Shown here: positions 35,460 through 44,347 of the stretch, piece after piece
Numbering within the stretch: the stretch's first letter is position 1
Layout of the letters: every line of letters begins with the position of its first letter
NCBI GenBank assembly: GCA_019637435.1
Contig: JAHBVO010000002.1
Location: 1,651,519 to 1,715,518, forward strand
Origin: Candidatus Obscuribacterales bacterium
GTDB lineage: Bacteria > Cyanobacteriota > Vampirovibrionia > Obscuribacterales > Obscuribacteraceae
Reading direction: 5' to 3'
Length of the DNA: 64,000 nucleotides
Position numbers and translations under genes: made by a program
Notes under the pieces: generated by a model
What the model was told of the DNA's origin: nothing
Seen by the model: only the letters and a program-made list of their open reading frames with translations
The model's database searches: none

Positions 35460-35684
35460 CAGGCTTGATGATAACTTTGGTAAGGATTTGGAACAGCTTG
35501 TAAAACGTACTCTGCCAACGTGAGCGCATTGTGACTGCCCTTTGTGTTTCCAAAAACCTTCAAATTTTGTGCTTGTAACAGCTTGATTCCGCAAGTTCGA
35601 GATGGGTTTATTGAAACATGCGCAGTGGAAGAAAAATAGGAGAGAAATAGAGCTGTTGACTCCTACCGGGGAGGGTATTTTGTC

Positions 35685-36188
35685 ATGACCAAATCGCGTG
35701 AGATTGAGAAACTGATCGAGAACATGAAGGACGCTCTTAGTTCTAACGAGGAAGTTTCCAACCGTAAAAGTCCCGAGGAACTGCTTTACACGCGAGATAG
35801 TTTGAAGTCTTTCAAAACCAACCAAGCCTGGCCCGGGCGAAACTATATACTGGTCGGCAACTCGTACAACGTAGAGAAAAGAGTCATTGATACCAGTGGT
35901 GCCACCAGGAGAACCGCTTGCATCGCCGTGGTCTTGGAACGTGGTCGCAGCAATCGGCGATGTGTGAGCATAGAAGAGGCTCTAAAAGTGCCTGGTTTCG
36001 TCGAGTGTCTCAGCCGGTTCGAATATGAGTGGCTGAAGAAGCAGCCGCCTTCGACTCTATTAGGACCTGCATTCGATAATGACGGAAATCTGGTGCAGGA
36101 GTCTTTTGCTGTTTGGCGCCGAGAAGAGACTTATCGAACCCACTCTCGCAAGCCAGTCCTATCCGGCAGGTATCGCCGAACCTACTGA
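35685..36188 (+). CDS. hypothetical protein, 167 aa
   Basis: The start ATG 35685 is well supported by GGGAGGG about 9 nt upstream. The protein is soluble, with a charged helical N-terminus (REIEKLIENMKDALSSNEEV), a central beta-rich part with WPGRNYILVGNSYN and ACIAVVLERGRSN, and a basic C-terminus. No domain is recognised. It converges on rpiB with about 40 bp between them. Function unknown. Confidence 0.68.
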   Translation: MTKSREIEKLIENMKDALSSNEEVSNRKSPEELLYTRDSLKSFKTNQAWPGRNYILVGNSYNVEKRVIDTSGATRRTACIAVVLERGRSNRRCVSIEEALKVPGFVECLSRFEYEWLKKQPPSTLLGPAFDNDGNLVQESFAVWRREETYRTHSRKPVLSGRYRRTY

Positions 36189-36231
36189 GTTTCTTTTGAT
36201 TGAAAATCTGGTCTAAGCTTCGGCTTCGGAA

Positions 36232-36735
36232 TTAGTGAATTGAATACCAGCTCTGTGTTTCGCCTTCATGGCTACCGGCTTTGGCTTCCTCACCGGCGCG
36301 AGGTTTTTCGATCTTTTCGACGCGCGTCTTGTGCCGGCCGCCTTCGAACGCTGTCGTAAACCATGCCTTGAGCATACTTTCGATTGCGTCGGGTGAGGTC
36401 GTTCTTGCGGAGAAGCAAATGACGTTAGAGTCATTGTGCTGCCTTGAAAGCTTTGCGGATTCTACATCGTGACAAAGTGCTGCACGCACTTTCCGCACTT
36501 TATTGGCGACGATTGAAACTCCGATGCCGGAGCCACAGCAGAGGATGCCGCGCTCACATTCTCCGGTCGATACGGCTTCTGCTACTTTGCGAGCGTAGTC
36601 GGGATAATCGCAAGAGTCCTTGGAGAACGTGCCGTAATCCACGAATTCTATGTTCTCATCAGTCAGAAATTTCTTGATCGCTTCTTTTGCCTCGAAGCCT
36701 GCGTGATCGCTGCCTATGCCTACCTTCTGAACCAT
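36232..36735 (-). CDS. rpiB: ribose-5-phosphate isomerase B
   Basis: VGIGSDHAGFEAKEAIKKFL is the family N-terminus. VDYGTFSKDSCDYPDYARKV and GILCCGSGIGVSIVANKVRK with the catalytic Cys are hallmarks of RpiB/LacAB. It interconverts ribose-5-phosphate and ribulose-5-phosphate in the pentose phosphate pathway. The C-terminus has about 20 extra charged residues. I choose ATG 36735 (GGAAG 9 nt upstream) over the TTG at 36741. Confidence 0.93.
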   Translation of the reverse strand: MVQKVGIGSDHAGFEAKEAIKKFLTDENIEFVDYGTFSKDSCDYPDYARKVAEAVSTGECERGILCCGSGIGVSIVANKVRKVRAALCHDVESAKLSRQHNDSNVICFSARTTSPDAIESMLKAWFTTAFEGGRHKTRVEKIEKPRAGEEAKAGSHEGETQSWYSIH

Positions 36736-36835
36736 TGCCAACTACTTCCTTTACTTGAACACTCAGGGATTCTAGCAGCAAGACCGGGTCTTGTCTGCAC
36801 TGCAACCGAGCGCAGAGCGGCGTAAGGAGTAACGT

Positions 36836-36950
36836 CTCGCAGTGAAGCGTCTCGCGGTGAACTGGCATACCTCGCGGTAAAGCGGCACATCTCGCAGTAA
36901 AGTGCCACGCATCGCACGAAAGCGGCACACCTCGCAGTTAAGCGCCACGC
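36836..36950. repeat. 20-bp direct tandem repeat array upstream of the hybrid kinase
   Basis: Five full 20-bp units run from 36851 to 36950, with a 15-bp partial unit at 36836-36850. Consensus is about CTCGCAGTAAAGCGGCACAC, with divergence of a few bases per unit. Because 20 is not a multiple of three, the short frames crossing it change every unit, so it is non-coding. It sits in the spacer between divergent rpiB and the hybrid kinase at 37058. Confidence 0.9.
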
Positions 36951-37057
36951 CTGGGACCCGCTTCGAAGTCTGACCTTCTGGGCATATTCTGGGTATACTC
37001 GCTGTTTGCAAAGGTTCAAGAATCTAAGCCTATTCAGATTCTAAGCACGGAAAGAAA

Positions 37058-39202
37058 ATGGACCAACAAGAGCATATTCTCAAAGCGCTGGAACGCAGTG
37101 CTGAAGAATCCTCCGGTGTACGTTCGGAGGCAACTTTGCAGACTGAAAAGACCAGGGCTAAACAGCAATCAGCGACCAATGCGAAGTTGAATTCCGGAAC
37201 AATCAGTTCAAAATCTCAAACTGGAATTAGAGCGGACCTCGGCAAGAATGACCGGAGTAAATGCACTAACCTCGAAAAGAATTGCAACGGTGCGAACAAA
37301 CCGGATAGCGAGAAGTCAAAGGACGAACTCATCGCAGAACTTACCTCGCTTCGCGCTCAACTTGCCGACGAACGACGCCGAAACAATAGTCCCTTCGCCT
37401 GTCCGCTTGACGGGGAGACACCGGTTGGTGCAAGGCGATTGCAGGATATGTTCCAACTAATTATCGATACTATCCCAATCAGCATCTGGTGGAAAGACCG
37501 AGATTCTCGTTTTCTCGGCTGTAATATGAAATTAGCTGAGGAGGCCGGTTTTAGCCATCCCTCAGAGATGCTCGGCAAAACCGATTACGATTGTCCCTGG
37601 AAGCCCGAAGAATCCGATTGGTTTGTGGAGTGGGATCGTAAGGTCATGGAGACGAACACGGCCCAGCACATAATCGAGCCGAAACTAAACGCCGATGGGA
37701 AACAAGCCTGGCTCGACACCACAAAGGTGCCACTACACGATTACGAAGGGAATGTGATTGGAACGCTTGGAACCTACGAAGACATAACGGAGCGGAAACA
37801 GGCAGAACTCGAGCTAACGCGTGCGCATGAGCAACTGGAAATCGCGCACGAGAATTTGCAAGCGGCCAATTCCATGCTTGAAGGGCGCGTTCTTGAGCGC
37901 ACCCGGGAGCTTGAGGATAGAAACCGGCAGCTGAAGGAACTCTCTGATGAATTGATGCTGGCTCGAGATCAGGCGATGGAAGCGTCAAAGGCGAAATCGA
38001 GCTTCCTCGCTAACATGAGTCATGAAATAAGAACACCGTTAAACAGTGTCGTCGCGATTACCGAATTGCTTCTGAAGACAAACCTCAGCTCGGATCAGCT
38101 CGAATTTGCTGATATCATCAAGTCGTCTTCTAAAGCGCTTCTGGAGATCGTTCAAGATATTCTGGATTTCTCTAAGATTGAGGCTGGACGCGCCGAACTG
38201 GCGGACGAAGAGTTCGATTTGCGCTCGGTTGTCGATTCTGTTCGCAATGTTTTGGGTGCAAAAGCGGACGAAAAGCATCTCGTTTTATCGACTGCGATCA
38301 GCGGTCATTTGCCTGTTCCCCTCAGAGGAGATGCCGCGAGGATAAAGCAAATTCTGCTCAACCTGGTCGGAAATTCAATCAAATTTACGACTGACGGTCG
38401 AATAGAGCTGCACATAGATTCTCAGCCGAAGGAACACGGGCGCTGCGAGTTGCAGTTTACCGTCACCGACACCGGAATTGGCCTGGCTGAAGGGACCGCA
38501 GAGAAACTGTTCGAGCCCTTTATGCAAGCTGATGGCTCCATTACTCGCAGATTTGGTGGAACCGGTCTGGGGCTTTCGATCTGCCGCGAGTTAGTGCAGC
38601 TGATGGGCGGCGAAATCGGCGTGCGAAGCACCGAGGGTAGTGGCTCGCTCTTCTGGTTCAACATCGCACTTCAACATTCACCGGATGCGGTGATAGTCGA
38701 TCCGACTTCCGACGCCACCGGAGTCAAAGGGGATTGGGAACTCGGGGCCTGGAAAAATGGTGATTGGCAGTCACCTTCAGCCAATCGAAATTTATCCACT
38801 ACATCACAAGGGCAGGGAGTTGTTCTCGTTGCTGACGACAGTCCGCTCAATCGAAAAGTTACGCTGCTCGTAATGCAGCATTTAGGATTGCGCGCGGAAG
38901 CTGTATGCAACGGACAGGAGGCTGTAGAGGCGGTTCGAAAGAATAACTACGATCTTGTTTTGATGGATTGCCAGATGCCTGTAATGGACGGCTTCGAGGC
39001 CACTCGCCAGATTCGCGGTTCTGAGACCGACAACGTGAGAATTCCAATTATTGCACTCACTGCCCAAGCTATTGACGGTGACCGAGAGAGATGTCTGGAT
39101 GCCGGCATGGATGATTACATCACCAAACCAATCACGCCCGCTCGCCTCGCGACTGTTCTAGCTCGCTGGCTGTCCCCGTCTCATCTGCAGCAGAACCATT
39201 GA
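37058..39202 (+). CDS. soluble hybrid histidine kinase: PAS, HisKA, HATPase, receiver; 714 aa
   Basis: Residues 1-100 are charged and disordered. A PAS domain (about 130-250) starts LIIDTIPISIWWKDRDSRFL and ends with GTYEDITERKQAE. A coiled coil (about 250-310) joins it to HisKA (NMSHEIRTPLNSV, His near 320), then HATPase (VGNSIKFTTDG N box, GGTGLGLSICRELVQLMGG G box). The receiver at about 585-705 has DDSPLNRK, LMDCQMPVMDG and DDYITKPI. There are no membrane helices, so it is cytoplasmic. No separate response regulator is adjacent. Confidence 0.92.
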   Translation: MDQQEHILKALERSAEESSGVRSEATLQTEKTRAKQQSATNAKLNSGTISSKSQTGIRADLGKNDRSKCTNLEKNCNGANKPDSEKSKDELIAELTSLRAQLADERRRNNSPFACPLDGETPVGARRLQDMFQLIIDTIPISIWWKDRDSRFLGCNMKLAEEAGFSHPSEMLGKTDYDCPWKPEESDWFVEWDRKVMETNTAQHIIEPKLNADGKQAWLDTTKVPLHDYEGNVIGTLGTYEDITERKQAELELTRAHEQLEIAHENLQAANSMLEGRVLERTRELEDRNRQLKELSDELMLARDQAMEASKAKSSFLANMSHEIRTPLNSVVAITELLLKTNLSSDQLEFADIIKSSSKALLEIVQDILDFSKIEAGRAELADEEFDLRSVVDSVRNVLGAKADEKHLVLSTAISGHLPVPLRGDAARIKQILLNLVGNSIKFTTDGRIELHIDSQPKEHGRCELQFTVTDTGIGLAEGTAEKLFEPFMQADGSITRRFGGTGLGLSICRELVQLMGGEIGVRSTEGSGSLFWFNIALQHSPDAVIVDPTSDATGVKGDWELGAWKNGDWQSPSANRNLSTTSQGQGVVLVADDSPLNRKVTLLVMQHLGLRAEAVCNGQEAVEAVRKNNYDLVLMDCQMPVMDGFEATRQIRGSETDNVRIPIIALTAQAIDGDRERCLDAGMDDYITKPITPARLATVLARWLSPSHLQQNH

Positions 39203-39701
39203 CGCAGCAAGCACCATATGTGATGCCTCTACAAGGGTATTTCAGACTTAAACAGCTCAAGATGAAGTAGGAGGCGACATCCCTTTGGAATTCTGCTTAT
39301 GTCAGTTCGTGTGGCATTCGAGAAATTGGAGAGTGTCTCTGATAGTCGAAAAACTGCCATCTGTTCTCTCTGTGCCGTTTTCCGGATGTTCTTGAGAAAA
39401 AGGACATCCGGAAATTCTTCGAATGACGCTCGAAGTTACCTGTCCTGACGGAAAATGGGCGTTTCGAGGATAGGGGTTCGCTTCTAACGATATTCGATGT
39501 TTTGATTTTGCAATCGGAACGGATAACAGCTGAAAAGCCTCTCTGGACGGCTACTTTTTCAATAATTGAACTTTTTGCTTGATTCATCCGTCTCTAATAA
39601 TAGACGAAGCTATCTAAGCAGAATCTCGGACAGGTATTCACCCCGGGAGGTTTTTTGCTGAACTAGTTGGTGTTTTTTGCCGAGCGAAAAGGAGAGTAGT
39701 T
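39203..39701. other. intergenic region with a strong hairpin
   Basis: About 500 bp with no supported gene. The only clear structure is the hairpin at 39379-39414. The minus-strand 96-residue frame over 39297-39587 is not credible. Confidence 0.4.
39379..39414 (+). terminator. candidate terminator or structured RNA hairpin (15-bp stem)
   Basis: TTTCCGGATGTTCTT (39379-39393) pairs with AAGGACATCCGGAAA (39400-39414) around a 6-nt loop with one G-U pair. A short T/C tail (TTCTTC) follows. It lies about 180 bp after the hybrid kinase stop. Confidence 0.5.
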
Positions 39702-40355
39702 ATGAAGTCAATTCGAAGTATTCAGGAATACGAGCAGGCGAAGAAGCAGATATTGCTGCTTCAGCAGCTCCGAAGGCACACTGAGAAGTTAACAACGGAA
39801 TTTGGCATCGACGAGCCAGCGCACTACATCTTACATATAGATAGATCGATCCGGGATCTTGAGAATGTCATGCGTAGTTATGACGAGTGTAAGCGAAATG
39901 ATCCAGGCGAGAGCCTACAGTTTTTTCACCAACTCCCAAGACGTCTCGTGAGCATCCGTATCTGGTTGGGATGGACGCAGGTCGAACTCGGCAAGCGTGC
40001 AGGACTTGATTCGAAACTCATCCACTGGTATGAGAAAAACAACTACGCTCGCGCGAATCTAGAGAAGGTTTCCCACATCGTAAAAGCTCTCGAGGAGGGG
40101 GTCTCCATCAAGAGAGAATTAGATAGCGCAAGAAAGAAAACGACAACAGTTCTGGTCCAAAGTCAGAAAGGTTCGATTGCCAACCCGCAGCGCATGCGGA
40201 ATAGTCTGCATGTTGAACATGAGGTAAATGAACTTGACGCTCTGCTTGCCGAAGTTGAAAAGCTGAGGCTTGAGGATGACCCAATCTGTAGGGACGATGA
40301 CCCAAGCGACAAGAACGAGTACCCAAGCGACAAGAACGAGTACCCAAGCGACTAA
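39702..40355 (+). CDS. XRE-type HTH protein with YPSDKNE C-terminal repeats, 217 aa
   Basis: ATG 39702 has AAAGGAG about 7 nt upstream. A helical N-terminus (about 1-75) is followed by an HTH at about 85-135 (LVSIRIWLGWTQVELGKRAG, LDSKLIHWYEKNNYARANLE), similar to XRE domains. The C-terminal tail carries tandem 21-bp repeats coding for SDKNEYP (3 copies of PSD, two complete units), ending in EYPSD. It could be a DNA-binding regulator. No target is obvious; the WYL gene converges on it. Confidence 0.78.
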   Translation: MKSIRSIQEYEQAKKQILLLQQLRRHTEKLTTEFGIDEPAHYILHIDRSIRDLENVMRSYDECKRNDPGESLQFFHQLPRRLVSIRIWLGWTQVELGKRAGLDSKLIHWYEKNNYARANLEKVSHIVKALEEGVSIKRELDSARKKTTTVLVQSQKGSIANPQRMRNSLHVEHEVNELDALLAEVEKLRLEDDPICRDDDPSDKNEYPSDKNEYPSD

Positions 40356-40419
40356 AAGCTTACCATGCAGGTGACGCCTGCTTAGCTAAGGACTATTGCG
40401 AATATCAGGTGCGGGAGAG

Positions 40420-41265
40420 TTATTTGTAGGATGCGAGTAACTGGCAGCGCAATTCGTTGATGTCTTTTGGCGTTTGGAATTGGGTGGCAGTTTCTTTCAC
40501 GTCTTTCATTCTGTCTGCTCTGAAAATCAGAATGTCGTCGCGCTCGTGGCAATATGCCACCACTAACCAGATGCCCTCTTCCTGCAGGAGAACCAGTGGG
40601 TCGATTGTGACCTGGTCGACGGTTTCTCGTTCGATGCAGTAATAGTTTATTTGCGTCGTATTGTGCTTGACCAGCGATTTTTCCAGTATCGGAAGTTTCT
40701 CCTCAATCGCATACATAGGATATGCAAAGGTCTGGTCCGCAAGAAAACGTTCGAACTTTCGAACCATCGCTCGATCAGCAACGTAAACCTCTTCCTCCTC
40801 CTCTAGATAGAATGGAGGCGTGTTTGCGGACTTCTTAGAACGCGAGTTCTTTGAGTTTGAATGTGGGTAATGAGAGTAATCTTCTTCGAGTTCCGAGTCA
40901 TCCAGTCTCTCGGTTAAACCTTCAATGGACAGTTGTCGCGGTGGTGGATTGTTGAAGAACTCATCGATGAGCATATCTTCGAGGTCTGACTCCAGGCACG
41001 CTAGTTCAAGTTCCTCCAGTTCTCCATCGTCTAATTCATCGCATCCGAGAACCGAATCGACGATCGCGTCAGCAAGCTCATTCGACATTGCCTCCATTTG
41101 AGGACTTATGATTTCCGACAACTTGCTAATTACTTCGCGTATCAACTCATCCTTTTCCTGTGAGTGAATGGTCACTCCAGCGACGAGCTTGTCGAATAAT
41201 CTCGCCCCAGTCAGAAGTAAAAAACCTTCTTCCTGAGTAAGTTCAAGGTGGAATTCGTCTTGCAT
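40420..41265 (-). CDS. WYL-domain protein with acidic N-terminal region, 281 aa
   Basis: The C-terminal part (about 205-270) matches a WYL domain: INYYCIERETVDQVTIDPLV, then LLQEEGIWLVVAYCHERDD and ILIFRADRMKDVK. WYL domains sense nucleic-acid-like ligands in regulators of stress and defence genes. The N-terminus has no HTH; it is very acidic (CDELDDGELEELELACLESD, EEEEEVYV). The start ATG 41265 has AAGG about 8 nt upstream. The lack of HTH means it may work with a partner, perhaps the convergent XRE protein. Role inferred. Confidence 0.78.
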   Translation of the reverse strand: MQDEFHLELTQEEGFLLLTGARLFDKLVAGVTIHSQEKDELIREVISKLSEIISPQMEAMSNELADAIVDSVLGCDELDDGELEELELACLESDLEDMLIDEFFNNPPPRQLSIEGLTERLDDSELEEDYSHYPHSNSKNSRSKKSANTPPFYLEEEEEVYVADRAMVRKFERFLADQTFAYPMYAIEEKLPILEKSLVKHNTTQINYYCIERETVDQVTIDPLVLLQEEGIWLVVAYCHERDDILIFRADRMKDVKETATQFQTPKDINELRCQLLASYK

Positions 41266-41649
41266 TTTGCGTACCTTGCTTAGCTAATTTCGGACAGGAT
41301 TCTTGTTAAACGATCGATTGCACCAGCCGAACAAAACCTTTCAGTCTGTCGGATGGTTGTCCAAAGAAACTGTTGCGAACGAAATTAGCTAGTCCCTAAA
41401 CTGTGCCTCTGAATCTAGCCTAGCACTGCTTCACAGATTCGGGTAGCGTTTTGGCTGTTTTTACAAAATTACGAGGACGGAGAAGCTAAAAGGCTGCTCC
41501 TTTCGGGGTCTTGAAGCGCGATCTCGTCGAAGCCCATTATCAGCCCAAAAATGCCGATCGTTGCCGATAAATCGTGCAGATCCGCTGCGCTTAAGCGATT
41601 CGGAGGATCTGATATTTCTTTCGGACCGTTTGTGCAAACGTTGTCTGGC
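41266..41649. other. intergenic region between argS and the WYL gene
   Basis: About 380 bp containing the presumed WYL promoter on the minus strand and the argS 3' end. It has a CGCTTAAGCG palindrome near 41588-41597 within AGATCC...GGATCT arms. No gene or RNA gene is recognised. Confidence 0.35.
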
Positions 41650-43413
41650 TTACATTCGCTCCGGCGCCGACACTCCGATCACTTGCAACGCGTTAGCTAA
41701 GACCTGCCTGGTCGCCATTATCAGTCCGAGTCTCGCTTTCATCACAGGCAGGTTGTCCGGCAAGATCACTTGCGACTCTTCATAGAATTTCTGCAGATGA
41801 TTTGCCACGTCATATGCATAATGCGCTAACTTTCCTGGTTGCCAGTTTACAGCCGCATCGCGCACTTCATCCGGCAGTGCTTCAAGACGCATCACCAGAT
41901 TTTTTTGATAAACAAACTTTTCCGGAGCTTCGTCAAAAACAGCCAGAAATAAACTCGCGTCTTTCTCAAATTCCTTCTCGAAAGACTTCAGCTGCTCCTC
42001 TGTCAGAACGGCCGGCTTCGTTTCACCGGTCTCTCTATCATTTTGCTCCTCGACCGCCTTGCGAAGAATCGAGCAGCAACGTGCATGAGCGTACTGTATG
42101 TAGAATGCGGGGTTCTCTCTCTTCTGTTTCTTCGCAAGTTCGAGATCGAAGTTTATAGGGTTATTCGGATTAGACTCGGCGAGGAAGTATCGCACAGCGT
42201 CCACTCCGACCTCATCCATGACTTCGTCAAGCATGACGACTGTCCCGCGACGCTTCGACATACGCACAGCTTTTCCGTCACGATTGAGATTGACGATCTG
42301 CGTCAAAACCACTTGAAGCTTTTCTTTGTCATAACCAAGCGCTTCGATTACTGCTTTCAATCCCGGAACCTGACCATGGTGATCAGCGCCCCAGATGTTG
42401 ATCATCAAATCGTAACCGCGCTTAAACTTATCCAGGTGATAAGCAGCATCGTTAGCAAGGTATGTATAGTCACCACTGCTCTTTCGCAGTACGCGATCGC
42501 GCTCCTCGCCTTCCGACTTCAACCAGAGAGCACCATCTTTTTCGTACGTGAATTTGTTGTCGGCTAAAACTTGCATCGCTTCATCGACTTTATTCGCCTG
42601 ATGCAATGATTCTTCCGAAAACCATCGGTCAAAGGTGATGTGAAGGCGTTCAAGCAACTTCTCTTGATCGTCTTGTATGACCTTCTTTGTCGCATTTCCA
42701 ATCGCCGGAATTGCTTCTGTTTCATCCATCGACAAGTATTTGTCTTTGTCCTGCTCGATAACTTTGTCGATGTATTCCGTAAGCGACTCTTCCGGATACC
42801 CGTCGGTTGGATACTCGACTTCTTTCCCCAGCTTGCGTTGATAGGCTGCCAGAGCGCATCTTCCCAGTGCGGCTATCTGCGCGCCGGCATCGTTGACGTA
42901 AAATTCTTCTTCCACATCATAACCTGCAAAATCAAACAGATTCGCAAGGCAACTTCCAAGAACCGCTCCCCGTCCGTGACCTATGTGCAAATTGCCTGTC
43001 GGATTGGCAGAAACATACTCGATCAAAACCTTTTTGCCTTGACCTACGTTTTCTCGACCAAAGTTTTCTTTCTTCAGGATGATCTCCTGAATGGCGTCTG
43101 TCAGCCATACCTTGCCGAGTCTGAAATTTATAAATCCCGGATTCGCAACTTCCAGGCTCTCTATGCAACCGTTCTTCGCCTCAGGCGTTTTCCTAATATA
43201 CTCAGCCAGATTATTGGCGATTTGAATGGGCGCAAGTTTCGCATGTCGAGCCAGTTTTAACGCGACGCCGCAGGCAAGATCTCCATGCTCGGGAAGTTTC
43301 GGTTGCTCGACAATAATCGGCTCCGGGCATTCCGTGAGCGGTCCCATTTTCCCGTCTGAGCATGCTTGAGTAAAGGCTTTAGTAATGAGATCTCTGAGGC
43401 GTTCTTTAATCAT
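41650..43413 (-). CDS. argS: arginyl-tRNA synthetase
   Basis: The class I signature GNLHIGHGRGAV (HIGH) near residue 130 and VRMSKRRGTVV (KMSKS) near 390 are both present. The N-terminal Add1 domain (about 1-110) with LPEHGDLACGVALKLARHAK and the C-terminal anticodon-binding DALR domain with PAFYIQYAHARCCSILRKAV are complete. The length of 587 aa is normal. The start ATG 43413 (MIKERLRDL) is chosen over 43500 because conservation starts here. It charges tRNA-Arg in the cytoplasm. Confidence 0.96.
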   Translation of the reverse strand: MIKERLRDLITKAFTQACSDGKMGPLTECPEPIIVEQPKLPEHGDLACGVALKLARHAKLAPIQIANNLAEYIRKTPEAKNGCIESLEVANPGFINFRLGKVWLTDAIQEIILKKENFGRENVGQGKKVLIEYVSANPTGNLHIGHGRGAVLGSCLANLFDFAGYDVEEEFYVNDAGAQIAALGRCALAAYQRKLGKEVEYPTDGYPEESLTEYIDKVIEQDKDKYLSMDETEAIPAIGNATKKVIQDDQEKLLERLHITFDRWFSEESLHQANKVDEAMQVLADNKFTYEKDGALWLKSEGEERDRVLRKSSGDYTYLANDAAYHLDKFKRGYDLMINIWGADHHGQVPGLKAVIEALGYDKEKLQVVLTQIVNLNRDGKAVRMSKRRGTVVMLDEVMDEVGVDAVRYFLAESNPNNPINFDLELAKKQKRENPAFYIQYAHARCCSILRKAVEEQNDRETGETKPAVLTEEQLKSFEKEFEKDASLFLAVFDEAPEKFVYQKNLVMRLEALPDEVRDAAVNWQPGKLAHYAYDVANHLQKFYEESQVILPDNLPVMKARLGLIMATRQVLANALQVIGVSAPERM

Positions 43414-43510
43414 GATTCCGGTCTCTTGTAGTTTCCTGTGGATTCGATTCTGGAAGAGAAACGGCCGGACGCACTGAGTGTCAAGCTGTGCGCCGGCCAT
43501 CTCCCTCGAA

Positions 43511-44053
43511 CTAGACTTTCACTTTGCTCAGTTCACCAACGATCAACTTCGCAAATTCCGGCGCGGCTTCCGGTCCGTTTGCAGTAATGAATTTGCCGTC
43601 CTGCACCACCGGTTGTTTGACGTACTCAGCTTTGCCTTTTTCGAGCGCTTCAAGCGACTCGGGGCACTCCCATACGGTTGCCTTCTTTCCGTTCAAAACG
43701 CCGGCATTTGCAAGCGCCGCTCCGGATAAACAGATGGCGGCAACCAGCTTGTCGGCTTTGTGCAATTCTTTCACGAGGTTGTGCAATTCAGCGTTTGACC
43801 ATAGATGCTCCGGTGAGCCCATGCCACCAACGACAATGACGGCATCGAGTTCGCTGCTCTTCAAGTCCTTGATGGTTGTTTCAGCCTGCGCTGTTCCGCC
43901 CAACATGCCCTTGGCTTCGCCTGTTTTAGTTGAAGCGACGATCACCTGAGCTCCGGCTTCCTTCAATTGCTCCTGTGGAACAAATAATTCTTCGTCGCGA
44001 AACGCTTCTGGTGCGATCACAAGCGCGACTCTAATTCCTTGCAGTTTAGCCAT
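43511..44053 (-). CDS. PfpI/DJ-1-family protein (YhbO/protease I-like)
   Basis: ATG 44053 has AAGGAG (the spacer AATTGACA is 8 nt). The alpha/beta class-I-amidotransferase-like fold is seen in RVALVIAPEAFRDEELFVP (Glu 21/22), DAVIVVGGMGSPEHLWSNAE and VAAICLSGAALANAGVLNGK with the nucleophile-position Cys 108. The elbow ICLSG differs from the more usual ICHGP, so the His of the catalytic pair is replaced or elsewhere. The family includes deglycases and stress proteins. It follows argS upstream on the same strand, but is separated by about 100 bp. Confidence 0.85.
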   Translation of the reverse strand: MAKLQGIRVALVIAPEAFRDEELFVPQEQLKEAGAQVIVASTKTGEAKGMLGGTAQAETTIKDLKSSELDAVIVVGGMGSPEHLWSNAELHNLVKELHKADKLVAAICLSGAALANAGVLNGKKATVWECPESLEALEKGKAEYVKQPVVQDGKFITANGPEAAPEFAKLIVGELSKVKV

Positions 44054-44266
44054 TGTCAATTCTCCTTGAGGAACGGGCTCGAGTGACAAGCAAGAGGAAA
44101 AGCTTGCTCCTCAAGCATTTACGCGGCTTTTGCCGCCCGAATGGCGAATCACGTCGCCAGCCCAACATGATATTACAAATCTGGTCTTGATTAGACCGTT
44201 TGCAACTGTTCGTCAAGCTCCAACCATGTGCTGGTTTGAACACAGTGCCGAGACCGGCTAGGAATA

Positions 44267-44304
44267 GTCATGGTTCATTGCTGCGCAGCAGTGAAAGACA
44301 TGAC
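44267..44304. other. 38-bp imperfect palindrome downstream of the hybrid kinase
   Basis: GTCATG (44267-44272) and CATGAC (44299-44304) enclose a TGCTGCGCAGCA palindrome, giving an imperfect hairpin with a 2-nt bulge. It lies about 45 bp after the minus-strand kinase gene and may be its terminator, though no T-run follows. The rest of 44054-44347 shows no supported gene. Confidence 0.5.
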
Positions 44305-44347
44305 CGTGCGAAATTGGCTCCCATATCCTGGCAATGCTAGAGCACGG

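Noticed and set aside
36659..37019. Cys/Arg-rich minus-strand frames over the 20-bp repeats
   Set aside because: The repeat period is not divisible by three and the frames disagree between units, so they are not coding.
39297..39587. Minus-strand 96-residue frame
   Set aside because: Basic, Ser/Arg-rich composition with no ribosome-binding site, crossing the strong hairpin.
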